Part shown: positions 9,353-21,830 of the stretch, one piece after another | How positions within the stretch are numbered: the first letter of the stretch is position 1 | Layout of the letters: each line of letters opens with the position of its first letter | Origin: Membranipora membranacea | Lineage: Eukaryota > Bryozoa > Gymnolaemata > Cheilostomatida > Membraniporidae | DNA length: 64,000 nt | NCBI GenBank assembly: GCA_914767715.1 | Contig: OU612074.1 | Span: 5,907,501-5,971,500, forward strand | Reading direction: 5' to 3' | Position numbers and translations under genes: made by a program | Notes under the pieces: model-generated | The model's database searches: none | Seen by the model: only the letters and a program-made list of their open reading frames with translations | What the model was told of the DNA's origin: nothing

Positions 9353-9735
9353 ACAGAACACGACCTCTACAGGATATCGTCATTGTGCAGCTATTCAAGT
9401 ACCCATAGTCACACATGTGGGTGACCTTGGCAAAAATAGTGCAGTATCATCTAACATAGATATTTGAAGCTCAAATGGCGTGAATCGTTGTATCCTGACG
9501 TTGATAAAAGTCACAAGAATAGATATTTTTATGACATTTAATGTAATCATTTTCAATTGGTTTGATTAGCCCTTGAATTTTCATTAGATTAAATAATAGA
9601 ATATAATAAAAATGACTGCTTTTTCAATGACAGTTCGTCCCTGACACCAAATTTCATTGCATTTGATAGAGTTTACGTATATTTGGACACAATTTCATTT
9701 TAATTTATTTTGTTTGTAATAGGAATTACTATTTT
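9353..9735 (+). repeat. Segmental duplication, copy B (partner at 1272-1654)
   Basis: This is the second copy of the 383-bp segment. Homology starts abruptly at ACAGAACACGA and ends in the T run after GGAATTACTA. Neither border shows inverted termini, a poly(A) tail or a target duplication, so a transposable element is not demonstrated. Equivalent copies are at 20004-20386, 31285-31667, 41935-42317 and 52915-53297. The sixth lies beyond the window. Confidence 0.92.
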
Positions 9736-10934
9736 TGGATTCACTTTTCTTTCGAAACATGAGGCAAGATTTTGGTTAACCAAATAACGTTAGCAAATGC
9801 AGTTTTACAGCGGTGATCAAGGGAAGTCACTCTGAAAAATATAAAATAACATACGAATAATACATACAATATAATCATTCCTAGTCATAAAGAATATTCT
9901 CATGAAATATACCAATAACTATATTGTATTATTTTTTGTTTACATAACAGTTTTGACACATATAAAGCACTCAACGAAGTACTTCATGCACACAAATCAA
10001 CACCAGACAAGTTTTACATCACAGAGTAAGGATATACAGAGAGGAAACTTCAATGATCATTATAGTGCCTGCGGTTTTTGATTAACTGGGGGAAATTGTG
10101 CACAGCTGGATGCCGAAAACTCTACCTTTGATGGGCCATAATTCATTCTGCCCAGTATTTTGGTGATTGATTTAAGGCCACACGTTCTCATGCAAATTTC
10201 TACTTATTCTTGCAAATTTAATTTCGTATTAATGTGAACCTACCACACATGATTCTCATCTCCGAAAATTTCATGAGCGCAATCCTCCTGCGCCAATACG
10301 AACAAACGATAGACCTAACAGTGATATGAAATAAAAATATTTATATCAAGGAGAAGCTGTTACTTGTTGTTTACCGCCCAGTGATTCAGCTTCTATGTAT
10401 GCCTCAACCATCTCCTCATAATTATTTCAATTGGTACTCATAATTCACTGTATCCCTTCCCCCCTTACCCAAGGTCCAAAATTGAATGAGAAACTCTACA
10501 TATTGATCATCCACTCCATCTTTTTACCAAAGTTGTGTTTGCATAGATTTGACCTTGACTTTTCAATCAAAACAGGCAGCCACTCAGATAGCATTTTGAG
10601 AAGATTTATACTATCTGGTTACGTGCATTGTTAACATACAACGTTCCACAAATTGTGGGAATCCCAATCCAAACGAGAGTTTACGTGAAATTTACTCCTA
10701 ATTGTGAGAAAACGACCCCATATGACTTCACTTTAAGACAGATTTTTCTTTTGGTTCTACTAACAAGAAAATTCAGTGACAAGTTTATGGCATGGCAGTC
10801 TAGAACCCTATATGTTTCAACTCTGGCTTAAGATGTTTGCTATTGAATTGTGTTCAACAGTTTTTTTGAGCATGATATTTGAAACCAGAGTTGATTGATG
10901 AAGTTTCATGGCGGACAAACACATAAAAGATTTT
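9736..10934. other. No gene recognised
   Basis: Two adjoining 67-codon plus-strand frames at 10431-10634 and 10628-10831 are kept in all complete units. I see no domain, signal peptide or splice pattern that would make either a gene. The stretch is AT-rich and carries most of the base differences separating unit 1 and the long and short types. Confidence 0.5.
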
Positions 10935-11179
10935 TTCCAAGTAAGTAAATGCTGCCAAAGCAGGTTGCTCACTCAACACTTCGAGCCGGCAAAATAGTGT
11001 GCCTAAAGGGCAAGGCTGCAATGACCGCGCCAATTTACTCTCGGTTTGTAGGCAGGTCGGAGCACATCTGGGGGTCCAACAACTCCCAGTAGTCAGTGGA
11101 ATGCAGTGGGATTCGAACCCGCGACCTGCAACACTTGCAAGCTGAAGGACTGGCGCTCTAACAACTGAGCCACCACATA
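10935..11179 (-). mobile_element. tRNA-derived SINE, minus strand, unit 1
   Basis: Read on the minus strand from 11179, it begins with an A-box-like TGGCTCAGTTGTTAGAGCGCC and has a perfect B box (GGTTCGAATCC, plus-strand 11109-11119). The body shares GTGCTCCGACCTGCCT with the SINE at 7463-7706, so both belong to one family. It retains a longer segment between anticodon arm and T arm than the first SINE. The inner end near 10935 is approximate. Confidence 0.82.
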
Positions 11180-13371
11180 ATATATTTCCTTTAACAATTA
11201 CATGAGGTTTGATATGGACTGATCATCTCCTGTATGATATATATTGACTTTCACAGAAGTCTAAGCATTTCTCGCAATAAGTATTATGCATAGAGCATAA
11301 GCATAGATTCATTTGATTCATATTACTGTAAGTTATTGACTGGGTTGCCACATAATCGATAATCGCTTGTTGACTTTGCAGGACTTAAAATAATAATCTT
11401 TTTCTCAGCAGCCTCGCATGCCACTGTGCATTATAAGCTGATAGTCTACAACTTAAACAGATAAAGAAGATTTGCTAGCAATAAGCACACTACTGCATCG
11501 TTCCAATGTTATATTTTATTAAGGGTATAACTGAGTGGTGGTGTGGGTATACTTCTCATTAATAGGGACAGTAAGGTTGTGATCAGATACTCAACTCTTT
11601 CACAATGTCAAGCGAGCATTCTGAGACACTAGCGCATTAGAAATATCAGTTATATCGGTCAGACCTTAAAAGATGCACACCTGACTTCTCCACTGATTCA
11701 ACATCTTTTGTTGGAATGACATTTACAGAATAGAAAATTCTCGAACTCTTGAACAGGCCAAAAATTTACTGACACTTGGTTAGTGATTTTTTAACGTGTT
11801 TTAGTGGTATTTGAATACTTCATAAAGAGGATCAATTTCAGTAAACAAATGTCATGTCATTTTCTCCTGTGATATGACTGATACTTTGGCACATTTGTTT
11901 TGACAGTGAAACCATCCCCAGGCTTCACCAAGTGGGATCGTCAAACAAATATGCATCCTCAAATATTCAAGTGAGAATCAGATTTGGTAACTAAAGTCAT
12001 AGTGTCAGCAGCTATATTATAAAGGTGTTAGACTGTAGGCACGAGGATTGCAAACCAAAGTATGCAGTTTAGCACGAAAGAATTTTTCAATGAAAGACAT
12101 CAAGTTCATGTATAATCCAGAGCTAAGACCATGTCTGCAATTTTTCCTTTATACATGAAAATGTTTTGCTAGTTGTGATACTTCTAGGGGCATATATAAA
12201 ATACAATTATCATGAACTTCATCACAATAACACTGACTCTTGCATCCAGTTTTGCGGGGACAGACAAATGCATCAGCCAATGCGGATGCAAAATGAGGAT
12301 GTGGAAATGAGAGCTTTCTATTTTTTGTCATAGCATGTATCCAAGTTAAGTTCTCTTGTATAAGAAATGACAATGACAATAACTCATGCTAGCCAAATAG
12401 CCTAATAGCCAAGTAGCTAATGCAATCTTGATTGGAATATAATATCAATGAAAACAGGAAATTGAGGGAATTGAAAGGAATGGCTTGACTAGTAATCATT
12501 GATTACGTCTTTGGTAAAAACTTGGCCCGATTTCAGCAAAAAGACCAAAACAGAACACGAGCTCTACAGGATATCGTCATTGTGCAGCTATTCAAGTACC
12601 CATAGTCACACATGTGGGTGACCTTGGCAATAATAGTGCAGTATCATCTAACATAGATATTTGAAGCTCAAATGGCGTAGATCGTTGTATCCTGGCGTTG
12701 ATAAAAGCCACAATAATAGATATTTTTATGACATTTAATGTAATCATTTTCAATTGGTTTGATTAGCCCTTGAATTTTCATTAGATTAAATAATAGAATA
12801 TAATAAAAATGACTGCTTTTTCAATGACAGTTCGTCCCTGACACCAAATTTCATTGCATTTGAAGAGTTTACGTATATTTGGACACAATTTCATTTTAAT
12901 TTATTTTGTTTGTAATAGGAATTACTATTTTTTGTCATAGCATGTATCCAAGTTAAGTTCTCTTGTATAAGAAATGACAATGACAATGACTCATGCTAGC
13001 CAAATAGCCTAATAGCCAAGTAGCTAAACAGCTGGGATTTCATTATCATTTCATCGGCTTTGTTTTTGTATTTTTATCATCATTCCATCAGCTGTTTTTT
13101 GTATCAGATAAATAGCGAGAGCATCAAGATACAAATCATTATACTCAAGACACATAATCAGTGATGTTGTTTAGTGAATGTTTATTCTAGACAATAATAA
13201 TCAGATAATTCTGAAAATGCTATTTCTCTGCTCTGAAAGACAAGTTGTATGTTATATGTAAAATGCTCAACTCTGACTACCAGAATTCTCGAACTCGTCA
13301 CACAGTTGTAATAATTTTGTGACAATGCTATTATTTTACCAGGGCACAACCAGTACTGACGTCCATTAATA

Positions 13372-13534
13372 CATGACAATTGTCATGCCACTCCAAGAAT
13401 AATTTGAGATGACAGATTTCAATAGATGACACTTTCTAAAATAGAAACAGAAAATCAGTATATAAACATGTACAATAAGAACAACCAATCATTCAAGATT
13501 TTCTCTTAAAATCAGAACTTAACAAAACTCAGTG
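13372..13534 (+). promoter_or_regulatory. Candidate promoter and exon 1, unit 2
   Basis: The palindrome, the TATATAAA box (13459-13466) and the GTAAGT donor are unchanged from unit 1. Nothing in this copy suggests loss of promoter function. Confidence 0.5.
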
Positions 13535-13712
13535 GTAAGTTTACTTGCTAGTGCATATTATTTCATTGGACTACTGCGCAGGACACAAAGAAAACTCACA
13601 GTGATTAAAAAATTCATTTATCTACATTTCAACTGGGATATATTCCAAATCGTTAATTATGAACTAAACTACTGAAATGAAATGAATTATAAATTTCTTA
13701 CTTTTGTAGAAG

Positions 13713-14338
13713 ATGAATATTCTGATCACAGCCCTTATCTTTTCTGCTGTAATTGGTGAGTTCGACATTCCTAGGAAGACACATCAGAGTGTTCTTAGAG
13801 ATTGCTATCCTGTACAGTGAACTTCAAAATGTTGTAGCTATACTCAATTAAACATTTATAAATATTCACATTGACTCATGAGTGCATAGCAGTACTGTGA
13901 CTTTGTACTAATTAATTGTTGATTTTATTCCATTGCTGCATATTACTTCATTGATGTCGTCTGATTTTCTCATGGTTATGAATCATAGTAGAGTTTCACT
14001 ACAGATGGAATCCTTTTCATGTGTTATTCAGGTGTGAGTTCGGGCTTTATTTTTTTGGGAGGAAAGAGGAAGAGGTAAAAGATGCTAATCAGGCCACACT
14101 CCAAGCTATGCCGCCCTAAGCTTCAGTAAGCATTGATTGTCTTGATTCAACTAGATGGTGTACTTATTGCGCTGGACATAATGTATTCTAAAATTAGCAA
14201 GGTAATGGTGTTTGTAAAATTAAAAAAATACGGCAATTTATCATGTACTTTTATATTTCAGGTTGGAGATCAAAGGCTACCAAGAAAAAAGATGCTATAT
14301 TTAACCTTCTTTTCTGTTTATATTGTAAAAAAATATAA
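13713..14338 (+). CDS. Candidate small secreted basic peptide gene, unit 2
   Basis: All exons and splice dinucleotides match unit 1: signal exon 13710-13755, exon 3 at 14032-14074, exon 4 from 14262. Stops are at 14302-14304 (exon 3 included) and 14336-14338 (exon 3 skipped). Predicted products are identical to those of unit 1. Confidence 0.4.
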
Positions 14339-17300
14339 TGCCTTCCTGATTCTTCTCTTTTTGTTTTAAACTCCAGCTTTGGCAATAAAAGATAAACTAT
14401 AAATGAAAATTGATGTAAGGGCGTATAGTAGAAACGGAACAACCTCCTCCAAATTCAATGGACCTGTTATCACCAAGAGAATTGCTGCATTCAGTAATAA
14501 TACGAGACAAAACAACGACTAAAATTTATGAAGCTTTAACTTGTTTTTCTCTTTCTTGATTATATATACAGTTCCACTCAATATCTATAGTAGTAGTGTT
14601 GCAAACATCCAATCAACTGGACTTTACTCATTGTCAGGAGATTTTACAAAATTTACAAATGATCATCATGTATAAGTGTCAGTCTTGCCCTTAGGTGATC
14701 ACCAATCTGTCTAGATAAGGGGAACATGTAACCATCACCGCATACTCACCACGTAGCAATATCCCGACATCCGCGCTGCTTTAGGCGGAGTATGAATTTA
14801 AACTCAATTCAGAGATTTTTTTTGCATTATTTGTTCCCTTTGGTTTTGTGGCCAGAGTATTTATGATTGTTACACTACTTTAAAACATAATGGAGGAGCT
14901 CTGAGATTCACCCTATGCATGCAAATTTAAACATGGCAGTATTATGGTAAAGGATATATGCAGGACAATGCAATGCAGCTATTCTAATAAACAGTGTGCT
15001 GTTCATGTTCCAGTAGATATACGAATGCTTAGAGTAGTGTATGCATCCATATAAATACGACCGTGATAAAATGAAAGGCAGCATTTGTACAACAATCTGT
15101 ACTATACAGTATGCCCTGTGTTGATATAATATGCAGTGTAGTTAAGTTATGTTACTCAGCAGTGGTCCCTAGTAAGAATTATCAGATTATTTAAAGCCTG
15201 AGATTGTATATCTTGATGTTTGAGATTGTTACATTATGACTGATAGGGAGACTAGCAAAACACAATCTGTAAAGGGCGATTAGCAAGACAATATCTGTAT
15301 CGGCCATTAATCTTTGGTCATGGTTGCCTACAGTTTTCACTCTCGTCTTTTCCCTAACAAAGTCACTAAAAGGTATTTGTTGGTTGGTATTCACCTATGG
15401 GCTTACTTACTTCGGATTCCGAAATATTTTCAAAAAATATGACACACAGGACACACAACTCTCATACACTATCTCTGTCTTTATCTCGATGCAGACAGGC
15501 CATGCGTGTGTACCTACTACTACCTAGTAAATCAAGCATTTGTTTTGAAGGAGAAAGATTGCAATTACTATGGCTTCAATTATTTCTTAGGCTTTCACTC
15601 AGACAGTGACACACAGTCTGGTTCTAATTGAATATTGAGGTTTCTGGAGAGGGTGTTGAAACCTAATTTTAGCCTTACCACCATGTTTTACGTTTTGTGA
15701 GACACATTCCACCAAACTACAATCAATTGGTATTTCTAAAGCTAGGCGTTGCGAGGTTTGGTATATGGTATACAGTATAATATAAGAGAGAGATTTATAT
15801 GAACGTTTACTCACCTAAAAAGATGTACTGTAAAGAGGAAGAGATATCGCGTTGACTGTCCAAGGTCAAGGCTAATAGTCTAGATGGTACAATTCCGATA
15901 AGGTGCTGGTCTGCTAAGATCTCGGATAACCTCACAGTATTTACCCACCATAACAAGATAATTCTACAATAAATGGTTCTATGGTATCTATTGCACAAAA
16001 GCCAGCAAAGCTTGATCCTGTGCCATGACCTTGCAACAAAACAAACTAATTTTCAAAATCATAATTCATGAAAATTCATAAATATATTGCCATTGTTTTG
16101 TCATTTCGATTTTTTGAAGTCAATACTGGCCTCTAGGGTCGTCGCATGGTGCTTTTTTGGGTGAGAAAAAACGTGCAAACGTTCAAAACACCTGCTATCC
16201 TACTGTCAGTATATTGACACCTCAGATATCCTTGGTTGAAGGGCAATTGGGGGACCAATATAATTGTTCGAGCTGTGATGTATGCGATCTCAAATAGTTC
16301 AGAAGTAAAGATTTGCCCATGAAAAATCTTTCCAGCATTCTCTTCAAATATAGTTCAAAACTGTTGGTCGTTTAGGGAGGATACAAAAGACATCGATCAT
16401 CCAGCAGTGAGTCCGTTGCCGACATTAAAATGAAGTTCATTGTCATAATTTAGTTTGTGTGGAATGCCATCGATCACCCACCATTAACAATAATGGACTG
16501 CTAATCCAATTATGTCTTATTAGAAACACTAGTCTGTAGATATGACATTACCAATAAAATAAGAACCAGAGGCTACACTGTTATTGACAAAGTAGCCTAC
16601 TGCTATAGGACCCTGGTAAGGAAATTGACACAAAATATGTACTGCAGGATGTCTGAAATTTAAACAAAAACAGGTCAATCCATGACTTTCACATTTATCA
16701 ACACGATTAGGTGGCAAAACTAAACTTTTTCTACTTTTCAACAGATTCTACTTCTAAATTTCCATCAATTATTATTTTAAAATCATTGAGCATTGGCATC
16801 CCTTAATAATAGAGCCATTGCTGTGTTAGTTTCCCCAAGTGGACACAAAAGACATCAATCATCAACCGGTGCTTCTAGTGCCAATAATAATAATAATAAT
16901 CCAATGATTGTTTATGACAAACACTAGAATCTAGATACAATTCAACATACAGTAATGCAAGAACCTCTGCACAACACACATGTCTTCAGCTAGAAATCAT
17001 GAGGCAAGCACATAGAGTTATTATATACTCTAGAGTGGACAATGCAGTGCTGAAAGCGTCCTACTTAATTATTGCGAAATCCATCACACAACGCAATCTG
17101 GTTGTGCATGGCTAGTGCCTGTATCATATAACTTATCATTGAGAATATGCGTATTGGGCATGGCAATTTAGATTTCTAGAGCGCTTATATCCATTTTTTC
17201 AGAAAATTTTTCATGGGACACCATGTAGATCACTTGCAGGTATTTTCACTTTCAATTCCATGAGGCAACGAAAACTGGTTGTGAGTGGATAGTGCATGAA

Positions 17301-18693
17301 TCATTGACTTTATCATTAAAAATATTAGAATTGGACATACAAATTAAGTTTATTGATCGAGCACTTATAGCCATTTTATCAAAGAATTTCACATGTAACA
17401 CCATTAACCTCACCATCACCTGCAGGTACTTTCTCTTCCGGTCAGTTTGACATTTTATTATTCTCCCTTTAAAATAAGCCAACTATCAACCGCAAATACA
17501 TGAGCCTAAATCTCGATGACAGGGCCAGCTGGTTTCTGCCTCTTGCCAGGTATTTTGCTGTGTCCTGTCTCTCTAACTAATATGTTGCACACTCAGTCGG
17601 TGTATTTTATCTGTTCAGTTCCAGCTACTGGCGATGATCTATGATAACATGTGATAAAAGTAGCCTGTGGAAAAGCGATTGGAGGCGAAAAGTTTGCTGC
17701 TTACCTTTATCGTTTTTAGAGCATTTTTAGCAATATTTTTGTAAAACTTTTCATGCCACACTAATAGATGTCTTGCAAGTGATTCCTTTCAGGGGGCAGA
17801 CAGGGGACAAAAAAATTTGTGTATCCCCTTAAAACACCAAAATCTCAACTGCCAACACACCATCCCGATAAAATCACAATTACCTGGCTAGCAGGTTTTT
17901 GCCCCTGCCACTTGCCTGCCTGCCAATTAAACTGTCTCCTGTCTCTCTAACTGAAATATTACACACTCGTGAGTTCATTTAATCTGTGAAGTATAATGAC
18001 TTCCAATTATACAAGATGAGCAAGTAACCCGTGGCTTAAAATTTTCAGCTTAAAGATTTCGGTTTTGGTTTGGCTATGTCATTTCTAGCTCTAAATTCCC
18101 TCTCCTGGGTAGCCACTCGTTTTTGTATTGCAAAAACTATTCAAGCCAACACATCAGGTTAAATCAAAAGATCCATAAGCTCTTCTGCTGAGTCCCTGAT
18201 TAGCAAGAAAATGTCGAACGGACAAATCAAGATACATACTTGACCAGATTGACTCTACATTTTCTAAAATTCCCTAACTCAGTCTGAAAAATTGTATGAA
18301 AATGGCAATCAGTTATCAGTTGCAATACATTATGGAGAAAACACCATAATATTTCGTCTTTGCAACTCAAATCTTCTGTTGAGAAGAGTACAGGGGCGTA
18401 ATTAGACACTTTGATAATATTTCATCGTTAGGTACATATAATAGTATACAATGTGAATTAAAATCTTTTAACCAATGTTATATACATCATCAGTCCAAGT
18501 CTTTCTATTTGCACTCACTACTGCGTTCTACCAATTTTCAGAAAATTATACCAACACAACTGATAATTAACATGGTTATATTAGTGCTGAGAAAGCCGAT
18601 ATAATTTCGCTCTCTCACCGATGTGACATTTTTAAGTTAACAGATATTTCTGATTTCTCACCATACTCAAAATAAGAGATCATTTCTTTCAGA

Positions 18694-18707
18694 GGGGGGG
18701 GGGGGGG
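18694..18707 (+). repeat. Poly-G tract, 14 G, unit 2
   Basis: Same position relative to the SINE as in unit 1, and the same length. Confidence 0.93.
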
Positions 18708-18740
18708 TGGGTGTGATGCAATTTCCTCTCATGGTTGTTT

Positions 18741-18984
18741 AGGAGTAGGAGGTGGCTCAGTTGGTTAGAGCGCCGGACTTCAAATCCGGTTCGAATCCCA
18801 CTGCAGTCCATCTTCTACTGGGGATTGGTTGGTCCCCCAGGTGTGCTCCGACCTGCCTGCAAACAGAGAGCAATTTGGCGCAGATATTGCGGCCTCGCCA
18901 TTAAGGCAATAATATTTCGCCGCCCATTCCTCGGGATGGGCGAGTGATAAGACATCGGATTTTAATCAACCTTTAATCAACCTT
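18741..18984 (+). mobile_element. tRNA-derived SINE in foldback element, unit 2
   Basis: A and B boxes and the AATCAACC tail are intact and match unit 1. Confidence 0.84.
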
Positions 18985-19597
18985 ATTTGTAAATATAAAC
19001 ATCAACATCATATACAGACAGGACACAGCTAATATGGCTGGCAAGTGGCAGTGAAAAAAATTAAGCTAGCCCGGTAGTAGTTTCTGTTTCATCACAGTGA
19101 TGTGTTTGCGGTTGAGATTTTGGCTTAATTTAGTCGGAAAACAGACACAAATTTTCCACTGGCTGCTAGTGAAAATACCTGCAAGTGATCCACATAGTGA
19201 CGTAAATTTTTTTCCAAAAAAATGGCTATAAGCGCTCTAGAAATCTAAATTTCTGTGCCCAATACATATATTCTCAATGATAAGTTTTATGATACAGGCA
19301 CTAGACATGCACAACCAGATTGAGACTTGTCATGGATTTCGCAATAATTAAGTAGGACAAAACCTGTTGCTATTTTTGTACACATTGTCCGCTCTAGAGT
19401 ATATAATAACTCTATGGGCAAGCACTTGCCTTCTCTAATGCCACCTCCTCATGGTCTCAGCAGCATGAAGCCATCTCGTTGTGATGATGAGCATTCCACT
19501 TCCAACCCTCAGTGCATATTGTCAGCTAAAAAATCGATTTTTATGCTGTTGCAAAACCTGAGAAGCTGCCAACTTTATTTTACTATTCCTTATTTCA

Positions 19598-19599
19598 CA
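19598..19599. other. Junction of 629-bp deletion, unit 2
   Basis: TTTCAC is joined directly to ATTTCTGATC. The AC at the junction is present at both ends of the missing block, a two-base microhomology. Confidence 0.93.
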
Positions 19600-21585
19600 T
19601 TTCTGATCTTCTTGTGGCAGATCGCTCAGAATAGGTTATTCTTAAATTGATAAGCTGACATCAGCCTATTCTCCTTTTTGGGCAAAGACTCGGCTGGTCT
19701 TTGTGTCAATATGCAAGTACAAAATTTGGGTACAAGATATAATTGTCATTTCTTTACCATAATATCAAATGGCGCTTCACTCTTAACAAAAATAGTTCAT
19801 TTCTTCTGTATTCATATTTTTTTGTTGAAGTTATCAATTTCCAATTGATGAGTGACATTGATCCGGAGGAGGGTACCAACAAAGACCTTGGCCGACAATG
19901 GCATTTTTATTATAGGATTAAAGGAAAAACTATGATGATGCATTGGTAAGCTTGGGTAAACTTGAAGATTGGGCCAGCTTGTACATGTCAGTGATTTGGC
20001 TTGACAGAACACGACCTCTACAGGATATCGTCATTGTGCAGCTATTCAAGTACCCATAGTCACACATGTGGGTGACCTTGGCAAAAATAGTGCAGTATCA
20101 TCTAACATAGATATTTGAAGCTCAAATGGCGTGAATCGTTGTATCCTGACGTTGATAAAAGTCACAAGAATAGATATTTTTATGACATTTAATGTAATCA
20201 TTTTCAATTGGTTTGATTAGCCCTTGAATTTTCATTAGATTAAATAATAGAATATAATGAAAATGACTGCTTTTTCAATGACAGTTCGTCCCTGACACCA
20301 AATTTCATTGCATTTGATAGAGTTTACGTATATTTGGACACAATTTCATTTTAATTTATTTTGTTTGTAATAGGAATTACTATTTTTGGATTCACTTTTC
20401 TTTCGAAACATGAGGCAAGATTTTGGTTAACCAAATAACGTTAGCAAATGCAGTTTTACAGCGGTGATCAAGGGAAGTCACTCTGAAAAATATAAAATAA
20501 CATACGAATAATACATACAATATAATCATTCATAGTCATAAAGAATATTCTCATGAAATATACCAATAACTATATTGTATTATTTTTTGTTTACATAACA
20601 GTTTTGACACATATAAAGCACTCAACGAAGTACTTCATGCACACAAATCAACACCAGACAAGTTTTACATCACAGAGTAAGGATATACAGAGAGGAAACT
20701 TCAATGATCATTATAGTGCCTGCGGTTTTTGATTAACTGGGGGAAATTGTGCACAGCTGGATGCCGAAAACTCTACCTTTGATGGGCCATAATTCATTCT
20801 GCCCAGTATTTTGGTGATTGATTTAAGGCCACACGTTCTCATGCAAATTTCTACTTATTCTTGCAAATTTAATTTCGTATTAATGTGAACCTACCACACA
20901 TGATTCTCATCTCCGAAAATTTTATGAGCGCAATCCTCCTGCGCCAATACGAACAAACGATAGACCTAACAGTGATATGAAATAAAAATATTTATATCAA
21001 GGAGAAGCTGTTACTTGTTGTTTACCGCCCAGTGATTCAGCTTCTATGTATGCCTCAACCATCTCCTCATAATTATTTCAATTGGTACTCATAATTCACT
21101 GTATCCCTTCCCCCCTTACCCAAGGTCCAAAATTGAATGAGAAACTCTACATATTGATCATCCACTCCATCTTTTTACCAAAGTTGTGTTTGCATAGATT
21201 TGACCTTGACTTTTCAATCAAAACAGGCAGCCACTCAGATAGCATTTTGAGAAGATTTATACTATCTGGTTACGTGCATTGTTAACATACAACGTTCCAC
21301 AAATTGTGGGAATCCCAATCCAAACGAGAGTTTACGTGAAATTTACTCCTAATTGTGAGAAAACGACCCCATATGACTTCACTTTAAGACAGATTTTTCT
21401 TTTGGTTCTACTAACAAGAAAATTCAGTGACAAGTTTATGACATGGCAGTCTAGAACCCTATATGTTTCAACTCTGGCTTAAGATGTTTGCTATTGAATT
21501 GTGTTCAACAGTTTTTTTGAGCATGATATTTGAAACCAGAGTTGATTGATGAAGTTTCATGGCGGACAAACACATAAAAGATTTT

Positions 21586-21830
21586 TTCCAAGTAAGTAAA
21601 TGCTGCCAAAGCAGGTTGCTCACTCAACACTTCGAGCCGGCAAAATAGTGTGCCTAAAGGGCAAGGCTGCAATGACCGCGCCAATTTACTCTCGGTTTGT
21701 AGGCAGGTCGGAGCACATCTGGGGGTCCAACAACTCCCAGTAGTCAGTGGAATGCAGTGGGATTCGAACCCGCGACCTGCAACACTTGCAAGCTGAAGGA
21801 CTGGCGCTCTAACAACTGAGCCACCACATA
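21586..21830 (-). mobile_element. tRNA-derived SINE, minus strand, unit 2
   Basis: Same as the unit 1 copy at 10935-11179, ending 100 bp before the next unit start. Confidence 0.82.

Larger units (their letters stand above)
1..11278. repeat. Tandem array unit 1 (long type, complete)
   Basis: The first bases of the window recur at 11279, 21930, 33211, 43861 and 54841, and the order of all landmarks is kept, which defines a head-to-tail unit. This copy is 11,278 bp and contains the 629-bp block at 8321-8949, so it is the long type. From about 7850 to 10800 it carries private differences not seen in the other copies, for example a G for C near 7857, a missing A in two short A runs near 9073 and 9273, and a G for A near 10789. 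It is therefore the most diverged right half in the window. The unit start chosen here is arbitrary because the array has no visible edge. Confidence 0.98.
17011..19416. mobile_element. Foldback DNA transposon, unit 2
   Basis: Same element at the same site, with GGCAAGCA on both sides, so the insertion predates the array. Length is 2,406 bp. The base near 17162 differs from the other copies. Confidence 0.87.

Noticed and set aside
10431-10831. Two adjoining 67-codon plus-strand frames as protein genes
   Set aside because: No recognisable domain, signal peptide or splice context. Their conservation is no better than that of neighbouring non-coding DNA in the same units.
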